Part shown: piece after piece, positions 37,913 to 52,900 of the stretch
Numbering within the stretch: the stretch's first letter is position 1
How the letters are laid out: each line of letters opens with the position of its first letter
Assembly (NCBI RefSeq): GCF_024713975.1
Contig: NC_091100.1
Location: 26,797,501-26,861,500 of the forward strand
DNA length: 64,000 nt
Direction of reading: 5' to 3'
Source: Paralichthys olivaceus
Taxonomy: Eukaryota; Chordata; Actinopteri; Pleuronectiformes; Paralichthyidae
Translations under genes and position numbers: made by a program
The notes under the pieces: model-generated
The model's database searches: none
Told to the model about the DNA's origin: nothing
What the model saw: the letters and a program-made list of their open reading frames with translations, nothing else

Positions 37913-40900
37913 TACTTTATTCATCCCCAAAGGGAAATTAGATCATCATAGCAGTCCGGTATTTGGATACAAGAACTTTAAAACTAGGTCGTAAAATAAA
38001 CAGGTGAAGAGTACAAATGTATGCACATGGTACCGTATACAGAACAAGATAAAAGATAATCTTTTTGACATTATTGTGGGCTTCTTATTATATAAGAAAG
38101 ATTGATCCTTACCAGTTTGTCCATCTCCATGAGCTTCTTCTCCTTCTGGTGCAGCTGGTTGTTCTTGATCTCCAGTACCACCTTCAGACTCTCAAGTTCT
38201 TGCTCCAGGTACACTGTGTGGGAGTCCTTCACGTACAAAACAGCAAACACACACACAGTTAGAGCAGGTTATGTGAATCTGTGATGCTCTACAAAGAAGT
38301 AGTTGAAATGTCTTGTGAACAAATGAACACTGGTGGGCCAGAGGATGTGACTTGATGCCTAAATAATTGTGGGACTCATCCTAACCAGCAGAGAGAGCTG
38401 GTGTTGAGCATAGTGAAATCAATTAACTAAACTTCAAACATGTTTCAAGGACATAAAAACCTGGATGACTCGCAATTTTCTCTTATTAAACTCAGATAAA
38501 ACAGAGGTTTTAATACTTGGCTCTAAACACCTTAGAGATACATTATCTAATGATATAGCTGCGCTAGCTGACATTGCCCTTGCTTCCAATGAAACAGTCA
38601 GGAATTTGGGAATCATCTTTGATCCTGATTTGTCCTTTGATTATAACTTAAAACAAATTTCTAGGACCGCCTTCTTTCACTTACGTAATATCTCAAAAAT
38701 CAGACATGTCCTATCTCAAAAAGATGCAGAAAAACTAGTCCTTTGTCACATCCAGACTTGATTATTGTAATTCCTTATTATCAGGCTCCAGCAGTAAGTC
38801 CTTAAAGACCCTGCAGCTTTTCCAAAATGCTGCAGCATGTGTATAATAATAATAATATAGCACTAGAGCACTGCACTCCCAGAATTAAGGTGGTGGATGG
38901 TGGACCCTGATGGTGGCAGTGGATCATGACGGTGGATTATGAAGGTGTATCCTAATCGTGGTGACTGCTGATCAAGGACTATGATTACAACAAGACTGCT
39001 TGATATACAATATGTCTATTCATATAATCTACCATTACTAACTCCTTAATTCATTTACCTTCCATCATGCTACAAACTGTTTACTCTAATCATTGCTTTA
39101 AACACTCGTATTTTTCTGATGCTCTCAGTTATTTGTGGCATCTATTGCACTGCTGTCCGTCCTGGGAGAGGGATCCCTCACATGTGGCTCTCTCTGAGGT
39201 TTCTACTTTCTTTTTGATGCCACATGTAACTGAGAGCATCAGAAAGTGAATCAACAGAAAATACGCAAATACGTTTGTGGCATAGACAGATAAAAATTCT
39301 GTTTAAGTGCAGAATAAACAGCGAAAATTATCTTTCACCTGAGTTTTAATGTCTGTTGAATGTATGTCCCAAAAATAAATGGTTGCAGCCAGGCGTGGAC
39401 TGGCCATCGGGAGCACCGGTGGCCTGACACTCATTCTGGCCTGCCGACTTCCACTGTGCAACTACAGAGCTAAGCGCGCTGTGATGAACGCCGAACTCAG
39501 GCCCAATCACAGTGCTCAGAGCGCAGCAGTGCCTCATGAACCTCCACTGCAACATGTAGTGGAAAGCCCTGCGCATTCTGAAAGTGACAGTAGTCAAAAT
39601 GGACAGCAGTCAGCAGCAGGAGAGGAAAGGTGGAGCAGAGAGAGAGAGGATGAGAAAAAGAAAAGCCTTGGCTGCAGAAGCAGCAAAATACAGTAAAATG
39701 GGGAAACCCATTGGTGGGCCAAAGACGAGACCTTGAGGAATGTATTTAGAAGCTTTGCAAAGCCTGACCGTGCACTTTACACTGATCTGGTCATCACTTT
39801 GGATGACTGTTGAGTTGGCCAATAGCATCCTGGAGGAGCGGCAGGACATTGATGCTGAGGCTCAAACTGCTCTCCCAGAGAAGAGAATGACACAAAACAA
39901 GAGACAGCCAAGTGAGTTGGCAGAAGATGAGCCCATTGCTAATGCAGACATGGATAACAAAATCGACATCCACAATGATCCTGGACACTGTTGAAAGTAT
40001 TCACAGCTGTATGCAGCAAATGCAGTGCTGTGCACAGATGTCTCCTGCATGGATCTGAAGTGTTTTCCTGAGATCAGAGAAAAGGGCCTTCCAGAGACAG
40101 CCATGAAGGAGATCAGTAAATGCTTACTGGGATTTGAATGTGTTTTAACTGAACATGGCCTCTTGATTTCAGCAAACTATTTTTCCAAGAAGAACTATCT
40201 TTACACCTATGAGAGTTAATATGGGTTTAACACTTGTATAGTTAAAAAATTATTCCATGAGGGAGTTAACACTACACAAGTGTTGAGGAAAACTAACTCT
40301 GGTTAGAGTAAAGAAATGTAAAATTTTAACTCCAAAATGAGTCAATGATTACACTTAATTAGTGTTACATTACTAACTCTCCAAAAAGAGTTAATCAACA
40401 CTGGACCCATAAAGACACTTCAGAAGAGTTCAAATCAACTCTGACAGAGTAAATTTGGATATGCTGATTTTGCTTTGATTGTTATAATAATAACAGAATG
40501 AACTGTAAATGTCTGAGTAAGGGCGCACTCCAAATATAGAGATAGCTGGTCTGACCGCAATCCTTGCTCCTGCAAACCACTCATTTAGAGTTTTCATTCT
40601 CTTGATTCTTGACTTGACCTGCTGCCTGCAAATTGGCTCACAGCACCACCTGCAGTTGTGGCATGGATGAAGGACATTTTTGAGAAAATCCTCAGTATGA
40701 CCACTATGTCTTGCTTGTAGAATATCTTTTTCGTACTTGTAAAACAATATTTTTGTCATGGGATATATTCTTTTATACTTGCAGCAAATAAATGTTTGTT
40801 CATGTAAGATTAATTTTTGTACATGTAGGACAAATTATTTTGTAAATGTGAGATTATGTTTTGGCACTTGTATGAAATGTGAAATGGTAAATGGTTTGTA

Positions 40901-43900
40901 TTTATATATGTGTTTATAGCGCTTTTTTAATCTTGATAACCACTCAAAGCGCTTTACAGTGGTTTGCCATTCACCCATTCAAACACATAAAGTGCATCTA
41001 TTAGCAGCACTTTTTTTCTGAGGGGTAATTTGGAGTTCAGTATCTTGCTCACGAACACTTCGGGAAGGCAGATGGGGAAGACTGGGAACCGACTGCCGAC
41101 CTTCTGGTTGGACGATAACTGCTCTACTCCTCAGCCACAGCTGCCCACAGGGCCATTTGTTTCTGATGCATTATTTATTAGAAACAAGAAGTGTATTTGT
41201 TTGTCACGTGTTTTGTCTTTGCAGGCAAAATGCATTAGTTTCTTAATGGTGCTTTGTAATTGCAAACCACACTGTGTTTGCAAGTGAATGGTGGGGAATT
41301 TGTAAATAATGTTTTGTTTGTTTGTGAAGTTATGGCATAGATTTAGCTCCATAGAACTGTAACTGGATAGAATCCTATTTGTGTGACTCCATAGGGCTCA
41401 CAGTCCCTTCACTAACTTCCCCTCCAGCCATATGGTGGTCTTACCAGATTCTTGTCTGTGAGTATTTGCCTCCTCCTCTCCTCCTCTGCCTGAAGCTTCT
41501 CATTCAGAGACTCCTTCTCTGCCGACAGCTCAGATATTTTCTCCTTGTAAGAGAAGGACACAGACATGCATCATTCACCAGTGAACGTTGAGTTAAGGTT
41601 AATATATCAATCATCTTCCATAAGCCATTTTCCGGCCCGAATCTGTTTTGTTTTTGTCACAGATTTGTTTCTGTGTGAATGGTTTGCTCCCATTACAGTT
41701 TAAATTGCAGGAGGTCTTGCATGGCAGTGCACATCTTCTTACAACATTCAAATATTTCTATAATTAATTCTCATTTTTTGCATGTTTTTCTGACCCGTCT
41801 GGAAACATCTGTGGTCTGATTGCTGCTGTAGCTGTGTGCAAAGCACTCAACCTCTAAACAGCCTACACTGTGAATCACATCAGCTACATACATTCAGTGT
41901 GTGCATGCACATTGTTTCAACATTAGGTCCACATTTTACACACACTTATCAAGTACAGCATATTTCTATTTCCAGTAATGTAACCTAAAATAATCCAATG
42001 TGACAACTTTTTGGGGGGATATATTAACATAGGAATTAAACATATACAGAGAGAGAAGTTTCAGTCTGTGTCAGGGTTTTCTTCAGGTTCTCCAAGTCTG
42101 TCTGCTGGATCATCTTCAGCTCTGAAACACACACATCAGCATCAATTAAGCAAACAAAGTGACATCAATTAACAACTAATCCTGAAAATATTAATTTAAT
42201 CTATGAAAACAATTAATGCACAAGCGGTACATTTATCACTACAGTCAGTTTAGTATGTACAGTTGTGTGTCATGTTGGGACCTACTATTTGTGAACCATA
42301 GTTGGGCCTACATGTGTCGCTAAAAGTCTGACCACACTTCTTTGTTCTGAAGACAAAGGAGAGCTTCCAGACCTCAGTATCCCAGGGTATTTCATTTTCA
42401 CACATAGGTGTTAAACCTGCCCCTGGACACATCTTTCAACCACTATTGGTCACTGTGTGCCCCATGACCCATGAGGTCATGAGGACAATAAAAGTCCAGT
42501 TCCTCCTCTCTTATTTATTTTCCTACCGACCTCTCTGGGAGGAGAGGTATAGCTCCCTGGGAGACCTCTCTCTACCCAAGCTCCTTTGACCTCCAAACAA
42601 GCCTGCCTGGAGCAGATGAAAACCTTCCAAAAGGCAGCGACGCAAGAGCCTGTATAAGAACTTCAGCAGCAGCAATTGGCCAGGACACAAGGTCTGACCA
42701 GCAGATGCACAACAACAGGAGCCACAAACCAACAAGACCATTTCACTGGACTTCAAACAGCACATCAGAAAGGACCTTTCTCCCTTTTCATGAACTGATA
42801 ACAGAACTGGGTTTAATAATTACACTAGGCTAAGCAAAGGACTGTTATATTTTATTTTGTGTGTTATTTTGATTTGTGTTGTGATACTTTGGTAAAAAGT
42901 TATTTGAAAGCTAAGGTAAGTTCTGTTATGCTGTTCGTAGAATCATCTAACTACTTTCTCTAACCTGGCACCAACACCTCACACTCTCATCTCCCCAATT
43001 ATGAAGCTCCTTATTTGTAAGTATTTAAAAAAATGTATTCTAGGAAAATATGACATCAAATTCCAGTCTTTATACTACTCTAGAATTTTCCTTAAACCTT
43101 TGCTGGCCCAAAGTTGGCTACCCGGATCTGCCTTTCCAGGAGCTAAACTGGAAAAATGTGTGGCAAATAGCAAATTCTGCACCACATACCAAACATTAAT
43201 TTTATTTAAAACAAAGGGGTTCATTGTTTGTTTTCTTTGTTTCTTGATATCAACTGAATAGATTTACAGATTCAGGGGTAATTTGGAAATTACTAAAGCC
43301 ATCTTAATCTCTATACATGCAGGGATGGAGTCTGAGCTGAAATAGTACGTTGCTGAGTTGGCTGAGCTGCCCAGTAGTACCACTGGATATTCAGCACATC
43401 GAGACCCCCTGTCATGTGGTAAGAACAACAGTGACACCCAAGTTTTGGGAGAATATTCATTTTTAGGATCGTAATCCGTCCAATTAAAGATATAGGTAAG
43501 AATGACCATCTATATAATGATTTTATTTAGTCTACATTGGGTTCATACTTTTGTCAATTTCTGGCACAATATGAATGCCAAGATATGTAAAACATTCAGT
43601 TGTATTAAAAGAGGAGATCAGAGGTGTAGGATTACGTCTTTCCTCCTCCTTTAGTATCATAATCTGGGATTTTGCATTATTTATTTTGTAATCCGAAAAC
43701 ACTCCAAACTCTCTAATCAAATCTAGAAGTGCTGGTATAGAGCTATGCAACTTTGAAAGAAACAATATTACATCAGCCACATATAAAGCTATTCGATAGT
43801 CCAGTTGATCTATTTTTATACCTGAAATTTGGTGTGTGCTATAGCTAGAGGTTCCACAGCAAGGACAAACAGGAGGGTAGAGAGAGGGAAGCCCTGCCAA

Positions 43901-46900
43901 GAGCCTCTGGGGATGTCAAAAGGTTTAAATACCATATTATTAATAAGGATCTTTGCAGTAGGATTTGTATATAGTATCTTAATCCATTTACAAAAGTTCA
44001 CACCACAGCATTATTTGATTTCCTCCTTTACACTGTTCACCACAAGCAGTACATTTTTGAATTTGGCCTTGAGAATATCCTCTGAGCTAACGTCGCCGCC
44101 AACTTTCATTGCCTCCGCTCCATTGCCTCCGCTCCATCTCCACCATGAGCACTTGTAGCTAGCAAGACACCTTTCTCCAACTCAAAATTTTCAGTTGGCT
44201 TTTTTAGGTGACATTTTTATAGCCAGCATTCTTGAGTTAATGTGGCCAATAAAATAAAATTGCCCTTTCTGGCACTTAAAGATTAAAACTAAAGAACTTT
44301 TACAGGATTTAGTTCAAGTTTGAAGTGGAGCAAAAACGAAGCAACTGAGCTTTAACGCAAATGTTGTCTACAAAAATGTTGCATAAGTATGAATTTTGCC
44401 AACCTCTACACTGTCAAGAACTCCATATCCTTCAACTTTGCTAACTACTGACTTGGTAAATTTTGTTATAGTTATTAATTTAATTATTAATCAGAGTTCC
44501 AAATTTGTCTTTTCCCTTCCTTTGAAGACATATTTTTTTGATAGCTAAATTTATTGAACACCCAAAACCACACCATTTAATGGAGCCTAAAGGCATAATA
44601 GTCACAACACTCATGACAAAGTTAAAAAGCTAAGCTGTCATTTGTCATTTTGTCGTTTGAGCAGCACTAGGTCTGGGAGACGTTTCATCATGAAAATATT
44701 ATACTATTAGGTCGCACCATGCACCATACAATTTTCCAACACTTGCCTTATAATAGGGTGGCTGTCATCATACCATCATACCGTTTACAACACTGAACAG
44801 TCACGCTAATTGTGTAAAAAAATACATTAAACCATTTTTTAAAAAGTCAAATCTTAATATTTCTTAATATATTTAATAAAAAATCTTTATATTTACACAC
44901 CTCTAAAAAGATTAATCATAAATACTTATAAACACCTTGCATGAATATAAATCATTCAACAACAAAACAAACTCCCATTATTTATTTCTATCGCTGTTAC
45001 ACAAGGGAAGGGGTGTCCATTATATAATTCTGTGGCTTCCTAATCTCTGCTAACATATTTTTAATTATTATTACTTTGATTTTAAATGTATGCAAATAAA
45101 AAAAAAAAAAAAAAATACTTATATTCACAGGTGAACAGCAAGGTAGGACAGCCAAACAACCCCGCTGGGAAACATCGGAATCAATCAAAACAATCAATAG
45201 ATGCATTTCTTAAAATACCAGAAGAACTTAATTTGCTCATATGTTTAACACTTAAACATCGTTATCTAGTTATAATATCCATAATTAACCAGACATCTTG
45301 TAATGTTGCCCCGCCATTACACTCACCTTGTATTGAGGTGTCATACTGCTGTTTGACAGACTTCATCCTCTGGCTTTGACTCATCTCCAGGTTCTTCCTT
45401 TCTATTTCCTGCTGGCTCCTCAGCTCATCCACCTGAAGACAGCAGAAACAAAGGAGATGCTACTACAACACACACAGATATAGCAAAATACAGGTAAATG
45501 TATCAAAGTAAACAAGGTTAAACCCTTGTACTCCCTTGTACTTGTACAAGGTTAAACCCCCCATGAATGAAAAGTGTGGAAAATCCCATCTCTGATCATG
45601 TTGTGCTGCCCAAATGTACCTATGACATTACTTGAGCCTCACAGTCATGCTGCAGTATGTTCAAATCCCACAGTTTAAACAGAAGGTCGGCGGTTCAATC
45701 TCAGTCTTCCCTAGTCTACATGCCGAAGTGACCTTGGACAAGATACTGAACCCTAAATTGCCCCTACTCATAGAGAGAGTGCTGCACATAGATGCACTGT
45801 ATGGATGTGTGTCACTTCATGAAAATTGGGATTTTCGTCTGTAAATGGCACTGTAAATTGCTGTGGAAGTTCAGGTTCAACGATTGTTCACAGGAATCTG
45901 CAGGCAGCACAGAATTGACTTGGGGTTCCAATTTCTGGCAGTTTTACAAGTCTGAGAAGGTTGGCAGTTGACCCCCCATTCCTTGGAGAGGCTAAATGAC
46001 AATGCTGTGAGCTTTACAAATGCAAATCAGGATAGTACTCACCAGTGGTGCAGAGGTTAACCCTTTTTCTAAAAGGTACCAGCTCCATTTTAAGAAAATC
46101 TCTGGTATAAATACATTAGGCTTAGCATAATTATTAAGATTAAGATTCCTCTTTATTGTCCCACACACAGCATGCAAACATGGGGTGCCTTGCTCAAGGG
46201 CACGTCGGCAGTGCCCAGGAGGTGAACTGGCACCTCTCCGAGGTGGCCACCCTCTAGTTCCCAATCCAAGTCTCTATGGACTGAGCTACTGCCTCTCCCT
46301 TTAGAATCTTAAATCGTAGCATGAATAGATTTCCCTTATGTAAGTTAGGGTACTATAAGGAATTACATTGTATACCATGACCCATTGTCAATGCTATGAA
46401 AATAAATATAGAAACAGTGCCATTTATTTCAACATCTTTTTGTAATACTCTCCTCTGAGGGTTAGTCTGTTCCCCTGGACTGGACTGAAACCCACCTCTT
46501 CAATCTTGCCTGTAAGCGCCATTTTGTTATTGTTTTGTTAAACCTCCCACCTCTTGGGGGAGTAGTGCCGCTGTCAATGAGGCAAGAGGTTAATATAATC
46601 AGGAGCCTGAAGAAGCCTTTTAACTGGTAAGAAACAGTTTTTGACCGTGTGGTAATGGCTGTGAAAGGATGGTTTGATTTGTTTTGTGGGAAATACAGAA
46701 AAATGGTTCTGCTCTTTTTATTGTGGAAACCCTGACGATTTTAAGCAATAAATCAACTTTGTTTTGGAAAGTGGACACTTAGTCATTTTTTCACATGTCT
46801 AAAGAATTAATCAGCAACCATGGTGGCTTCTTTTGATTGGCAACAGGGCCACTACATTGCCTATGAACACTATCCTTAATCTCAAACACCATGCAGAGTG

Positions 46901-49900
46901 GCATGACTACAGTTATCTTTTTACTAGTTATGGTTAAATGCACAGTGGATTTTTTTTTACCATACATCTACCAGCAATCCACTCAACAGGAAAAAAATGA
47001 TGCTGGGTATGATGTGTCTGTGCCCTGCAAGCTCCAAACTTCTACTGGCTAGTCAGAAGTACACAGCTTTGCACACAGGCGTCTGCACACTGGGACAAAT
47101 TCAGACAGAATGCCGCCTAGAATCTATGACCCAGAGGCTGCAAAGAGGCATTTCAAGCCTCCCATGATACCCCAGGTCTGGCTGTAGGCCTATATGATCT
47201 TTTCACTGGCTGGGCCAGTTGTGTTGGTGCAATATGTACACACTGTGTGTAAATAAAGCTTTGATTCAACTTATACCTCGTAAATGTTTTTTCTCTTTTC
47301 ACCAAATTTGATATTAACGTCACTGATATAGTGTCAACGATATGATAACAATGACATGAATATATATAACATATAACATTAAATGGTAAATGGTTGTATT
47401 TATATAGCGCTTTTCTAGTCTTGATGACCACTCAAAGCGCTTTACACTACAGTTTTCTATTCACCCATTCACACACACATTCATACATACAGTGCTTCTA
47501 TAGCTAGCACTTTTTTGTTGTTCTATTAATCTATTAATCATCACATGAATATATGCATAGTCTTCAGTAACTTCAGTGTTTTTGGTATAGGCTTACTAAT
47601 AATTCATATTAATTAATGATTAGTAATAATAATTATTATGACAATTATTATTATTGTGATTATTATTGTGTGGGACTCAAGTCTGTCTTATAATGACCCA
47701 GGGTGACCTATAGTAACAGATCTACCAGTCATTCACAAGTGACTTTTTGTTTCAGGTTTGTGGTTTCGTCTCAAGTTCTAGCCAGGGGTTTTACTGTGAT
47801 TCATATGCTAATTAGATCACACCTTTGCTCTGCTTCTCTGTGTATGTATAACATGACAGCAATACTAATATTGTGCGTGTGTTCTCACCTGGTGCTTCAT
47901 CAACATTCGGCACTTGTCAGCTTCCTCCTGGTACGTCTGGTGGACTTTGTCCCACTCTGTTTGGTAAAAACTCCTCAGTCTGTCCCATGCACAGAAACAC
48001 ACAAATAGAAACATCTTGAAAACAGTAATGTCTGCAGGCTTTAACTTTCAGTAATAACAGTGTGGTAACACTGCAGAGTTTTAGCTTATTTTTAAAATTG
48101 CATCCCAGCAGAGGTGAATGCATACCTGTCTTCCAGCTGCACCAGCTCCTCCTTGTGCTGCTCCGCTAGACTTTTCAAAGCCTCTCCCAAGCGGAGGCGC
48201 AACTCCTCCCTCTCATTCTGCAGACGTTCACAGCACTGTGATGATGTGACTAGAAGGAGACAACGAGAGCAGGGGTGAATGTTAGTTTGTAACTTTGAAA
48301 AAGCATAGAGGATGTACTTTAGAAATAAGCGTTGACTGAGAATATTGTGGTGAACCTTCATTTGATCACATCAAAAGCAAAAGTCACAAATGATCTAATA
48401 TAAATAATCCTAATGGCTCAGAGTTCAGTTGATGGGAACTGATCACCTGTATAAGACTGAACTGATCACCTGTTTATTCCACAGAATATGAGCTCAGGTA
48501 GAAATCTCTGTGAGTGAATGTTAAGCGTGTGGAGACCAGATGTACAGTCACTTTGCTACCCTTTACTGTTTTACCATAAATCAGATTCATATCCACAATA
48601 CACACCAGTACAGTCATCATATTACATTGTGTCATTCTAGACAGGACTGAGATGGGACATGCCCATGTGTGTGTGTGTGTGTGTGTGTGTGTCTTCCTCA
48701 GCATTCCAATACAACCACATTCCAATTTAATTACCCCTACGACAGACATAGGATCCAACCCCCTGAAACATCTGCAAGTCAGCTCAGAAGTATGCAGCAG
48801 GACTCATTACTCTCATGACTAATTTAAACACTCACAAGCACATGCATGCTTCCCTTTGTTCCAGTTTGTTCCTAGTCTGAAATATTTAGGAGAATATCAA
48901 GATAAAGGAAGGAGCAGCTGGACTGATAAAGAGCTCTGAATCTCTCTGTTTTTGATTATGTGATTTCTTTGTTCTTGGCACTCACACATTTTGAGACAGT
49001 AGTCTGCCACTCAGTGACATGTTAGCATGGAGCAACACACACACTGCATCAGCCTATCCTAACATATAACATGTGGTAACAACTGGCTGTAGCTGAGACA
49101 GTGCTGTTTACCTCTGAATGGAGCTTTATAGAATACGTTTTTGTGTCTGTCACTGTGGTGATGGAGACACAAGGCAAATGACAGCTGAGAGCAGCTTAGA
49201 CAAAAGCTTGCTCTTTATCACGTGTTGTGTGTATGTGTATTTTTTGTGTGGGTGTCAGAGAGAGAGACACCAGGTGTGAGTGGCAGTGTCAAACAGTGAC
49301 ATAACTTCAGGAGAGGATCATGAGTATAAAATGAATGAGTACAAAAAAAACACGACTGCAAGTGATCACCTGACTTAACTGTATTTCTGTTTTTAGAAAC
49401 TAAAGATTTAGTTTTGATTAATCTACTTTTAGTCTTATGATTTGTTCTCCTCATACTGACAGAAATTAATAAATGTGCCAGTAAATAACAAATAAACAGG
49501 TTTAGGTTTCATGTAGGAATTGCCACATATGCAATCAGTGATTCAACATTTACCTATTCTCCCTGAATCTTTGTAAAGCAAAGCTTCTCAGACAGTGTTT
49601 CTTTAGCACTAACAGTATGTCATGGGGGAGGGAGCAGGGAAACTGCTTTTACCCGGATCCTCTACACTATAACACTTACACTATAGGACAACTAGTTACA
49701 ACTACAACAACTATGACCACAGCAGGAACAGGTTGTTCCCATTCAGTTCGATTTGGAGAAAGTGAAGAGGCCGCTCTGTGTGTGAGTGTGTTGCCAAACT
49801 TGTTTGTCCGTCCAGTGTGTGACTATGTGTGCCAAAATGGTATTAGCATGACTGCTCTGTGTGTGTGTACGCTGATACTCACTTTCAGCTGTCAGATCAC

Positions 49901-52900
49901 AGAACCACACATGGAGAGCTTTAATCTCAGGCGCCACATCACATTCTGCATTATTTCAATGTTGCTGATCTTAATTTTACTCATTATCTTGCTGTTACTT
50001 TTACTCTTTTGTTATTAAATGGTGTTTCCTTTTTGTATTGTATCATGTTGTTTTTAGAATTTGACATGACGCCTCTTGTGTTTTATATTGAATTTGCTGT
50101 ACAAATAAACTTACTCAGCTCATCTGATGCATTTAACCATTTTTGAATAAATTGTTAAATTATTAGAAGTATTTCAACCTAGCAAACTAAGCCTATTATA
50201 CTGTTTGGTGGCATAGAGCTATTTCAGTTTGTACTCTGGATTACTCCAAAGCTAAAGCAGGTGGCAGAGATCAGGTGAAGAGTTAGTTTTTCTGGTTGTT
50301 TTACCTCGCATTGACACTAATGTGTCAAAATTGACCAGGTTGATGTTAATGTACAATCTCTTCATCCTTGTGTACACATTAAAAAAGTCATTAAAAACCC
50401 ATTTACTCAGCTCACACCATTCAATTCAATTCAATTTTATATGTATAGTGCCAAATCATAACATGTGCAGAGGCTTCTCCTGCTCTGGGCATTTCCCAGC
50501 TATGAGGAGCAGCTGCAGCAGTATAAAACCACATATAGGACTTTATTTTGAATGGCTGTTGACCTGCCCTTCATAGGCTTTGTGTACAAGTGTTGTATGC
50601 AACGAACAAGGGAGAGAAAATGTGCAGGGGTAGGAGCAGGCAGCTGGCAGCAGGGGAATATGTGCAGTTACATGCGTGCAGTAATGTGTGTCTCTTACCC
50701 AGCTCATCTTGGAGCTTTGCCAGCTCCAGTGATAGCTCCTTCTTCTGCTTCAAAGCCTCTTCACACTGCAGAAAACAAGATACTACATTTAAACAGACTT
50801 AGTTAATATACAAGCAGAGGCGCTGAAGCCGCAGTTAGATTTCATTCATACATATTTCCCCCTCCCTAACAATGTTAATCAGCTGTCAGCCACTGTAGTG
50901 TCAGTGCACTGTATAAGGTTTTAGATTTCTAACTTAAGCCTTGAAGCAAGTGTAGACTTTGCAATGATCAAAGGTGACTGATTGTAATCATAGATTACAA
51001 CTCCTCTGTAGTTGAGTGTGAAGTCTATGGTTACTTGAACATAGATGAACATAGGTGGAACAATTAACAAAACAGTGTCCATCTTACATCACTGACTGAA
51101 CTGCTAAAAATAAAAAAGTACAACTCTAATCAAGGATGAACAGAAACAAAAATATAACACACATGTGCAAACAAGTGGACAGCCACACACAGTCGAGATG
51201 AGCATATCAAAGTGCACCCATCAGCTCTAAAAGAGAACAATATGATCCTATAGACCCATGAATTTATGCAATATTTTCTCTTTCTGGTAAACACGCACAC
51301 ACAAACCACAGCAACTGAGCATAAGGAGAAGTGCTTTATGTAAATCGGAGCGTTTAAGCTCCTGCCTTCTAGCTTTTACACACACACACACACACACACA
51401 TACACACAGTGTAAGGTCACTTAAGTGAAAGAGCAGATAAGGACCAGAGACAGCATTTAAAGAAAATAAGCTGCTGAGAGAGCACAACAGTGACAAAAGG
51501 TGTCATAACAATATGAGACAAGGAGAGTTCGGTCCACGTTGTTACCTCGGTACGATGTTTCATAACTTATCCAAAACATTTGTGATCCTGATGAGGCAGG
51601 GCCCGATTGTTTGGACTGAACAGCAGCAGTCAACACAGTGATTGTGTCAAAGTGGAAAATACAAGACAACCCCTGAATTCCTGTGACCCACTCATTCAAT
51701 TCCTTCCGAATCCCTGACCCGACCGAGAAGATGCCATGTGAAGACAAAAGAGCAAAGATAGACCAGCACACACAACGCTCACACACCTTGCGTCGATGGA
51801 GGGGGGGCTTCCTGCGCTTTGCAAGGGATTTGCTGGCCGTGGAGCCCATGACTCGACAAACACTTAAAAACACAAACACAAACTCTCTCTCTCACACACA
51901 CAGACACACGCACTGATTCTGTCCTCCTCTCTCTGTCATTCTCTCTCTTTATTACACTGCTCACTCTGCCCCTTCCACTCCTCCCCCCACCAGTTTCTCC
52001 TCCTCCTGTCTACACACTGTATGATGGAGGAATGCAAGTTATTTCTGCACCTCCTTCCTCTTGTCTCTTTGTCCCCTTACTCCCATCTCCTTCTTCCTAC
52101 ATTTACACATGAAACTGGTGCAACTGCATTATCTAGATTTAACTCATGCTTTTCTTCTTTTACTCTCACCTTAAACACAGACAAAACTGAGGTCATAATC
52201 CTGGGTCCTAGGCATCTCAGAGACACTCTGTCTAACCAGTCGGGTAACCTAGATGATATCCGCCTGGTTCCAAACTCTACTGTGAAGAACCTAGGAGTTA
52301 TCATTGATGAAGATCTGTCACTTACCCAACACATTAGTCAAACCTCCAGAATAGCTTTCTTTCATCTGCATAATATAAAGAGAATCAGACACATCCTGTC
52401 AAAACAGGATTCTGAAAAACTGATTCATGCCTTTATTACGTTTAGGCTAGACTACTGCAACTCCCTATTATCAGGGAGTTCCAGCAGATCCTTAAAAACC
52501 CTTCAGCTGGTGCAGAATGCTGCTGCACGAGTACTGACAGGAACCAGAAGACGGGATCACATTACTCCTGTCTTAGCTTCACGTCACTGGCTCCCTGTTA
52601 AACAGAGGATAGAGTTCAAAATCCTCCAACTGATACAACAATCAGGCCCCATCATATATTAAAGAGCTCTTAACCCCTTACTGCCCCCACAGACCACTTT
52701 GCTCCCTAAACTCGGGACTCCTTGTAGTGCCTAGAGTTACTAAGAGTAGAATGGGTGGTCGAACTTTCAGTTACCAAGCTCCTCTCCTGTGGAACCAGCT
52801 TCCACTCTCAGTGAGGGAGGCAGACACAGTCTCTAGATTTAAGGCTAGACTTAAAACCTTCCTTTTTGATAAAGCTTTTAGCTCAACCCTGAACCATAGT

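Noticed and set aside
49617..50018. 133-codon plus ORF in an mtus1 intron
   Set aside because: Low-complexity Thr and Leu/Ile stretches, no motif, no splice-supported partner exon.
51850..51879. Longer in-frame start upstream of the alternative mtus1 exon
   Set aside because: The upstream start would be GTG; ATG at 51849 is the first ATG and gives the myristoylation motif.
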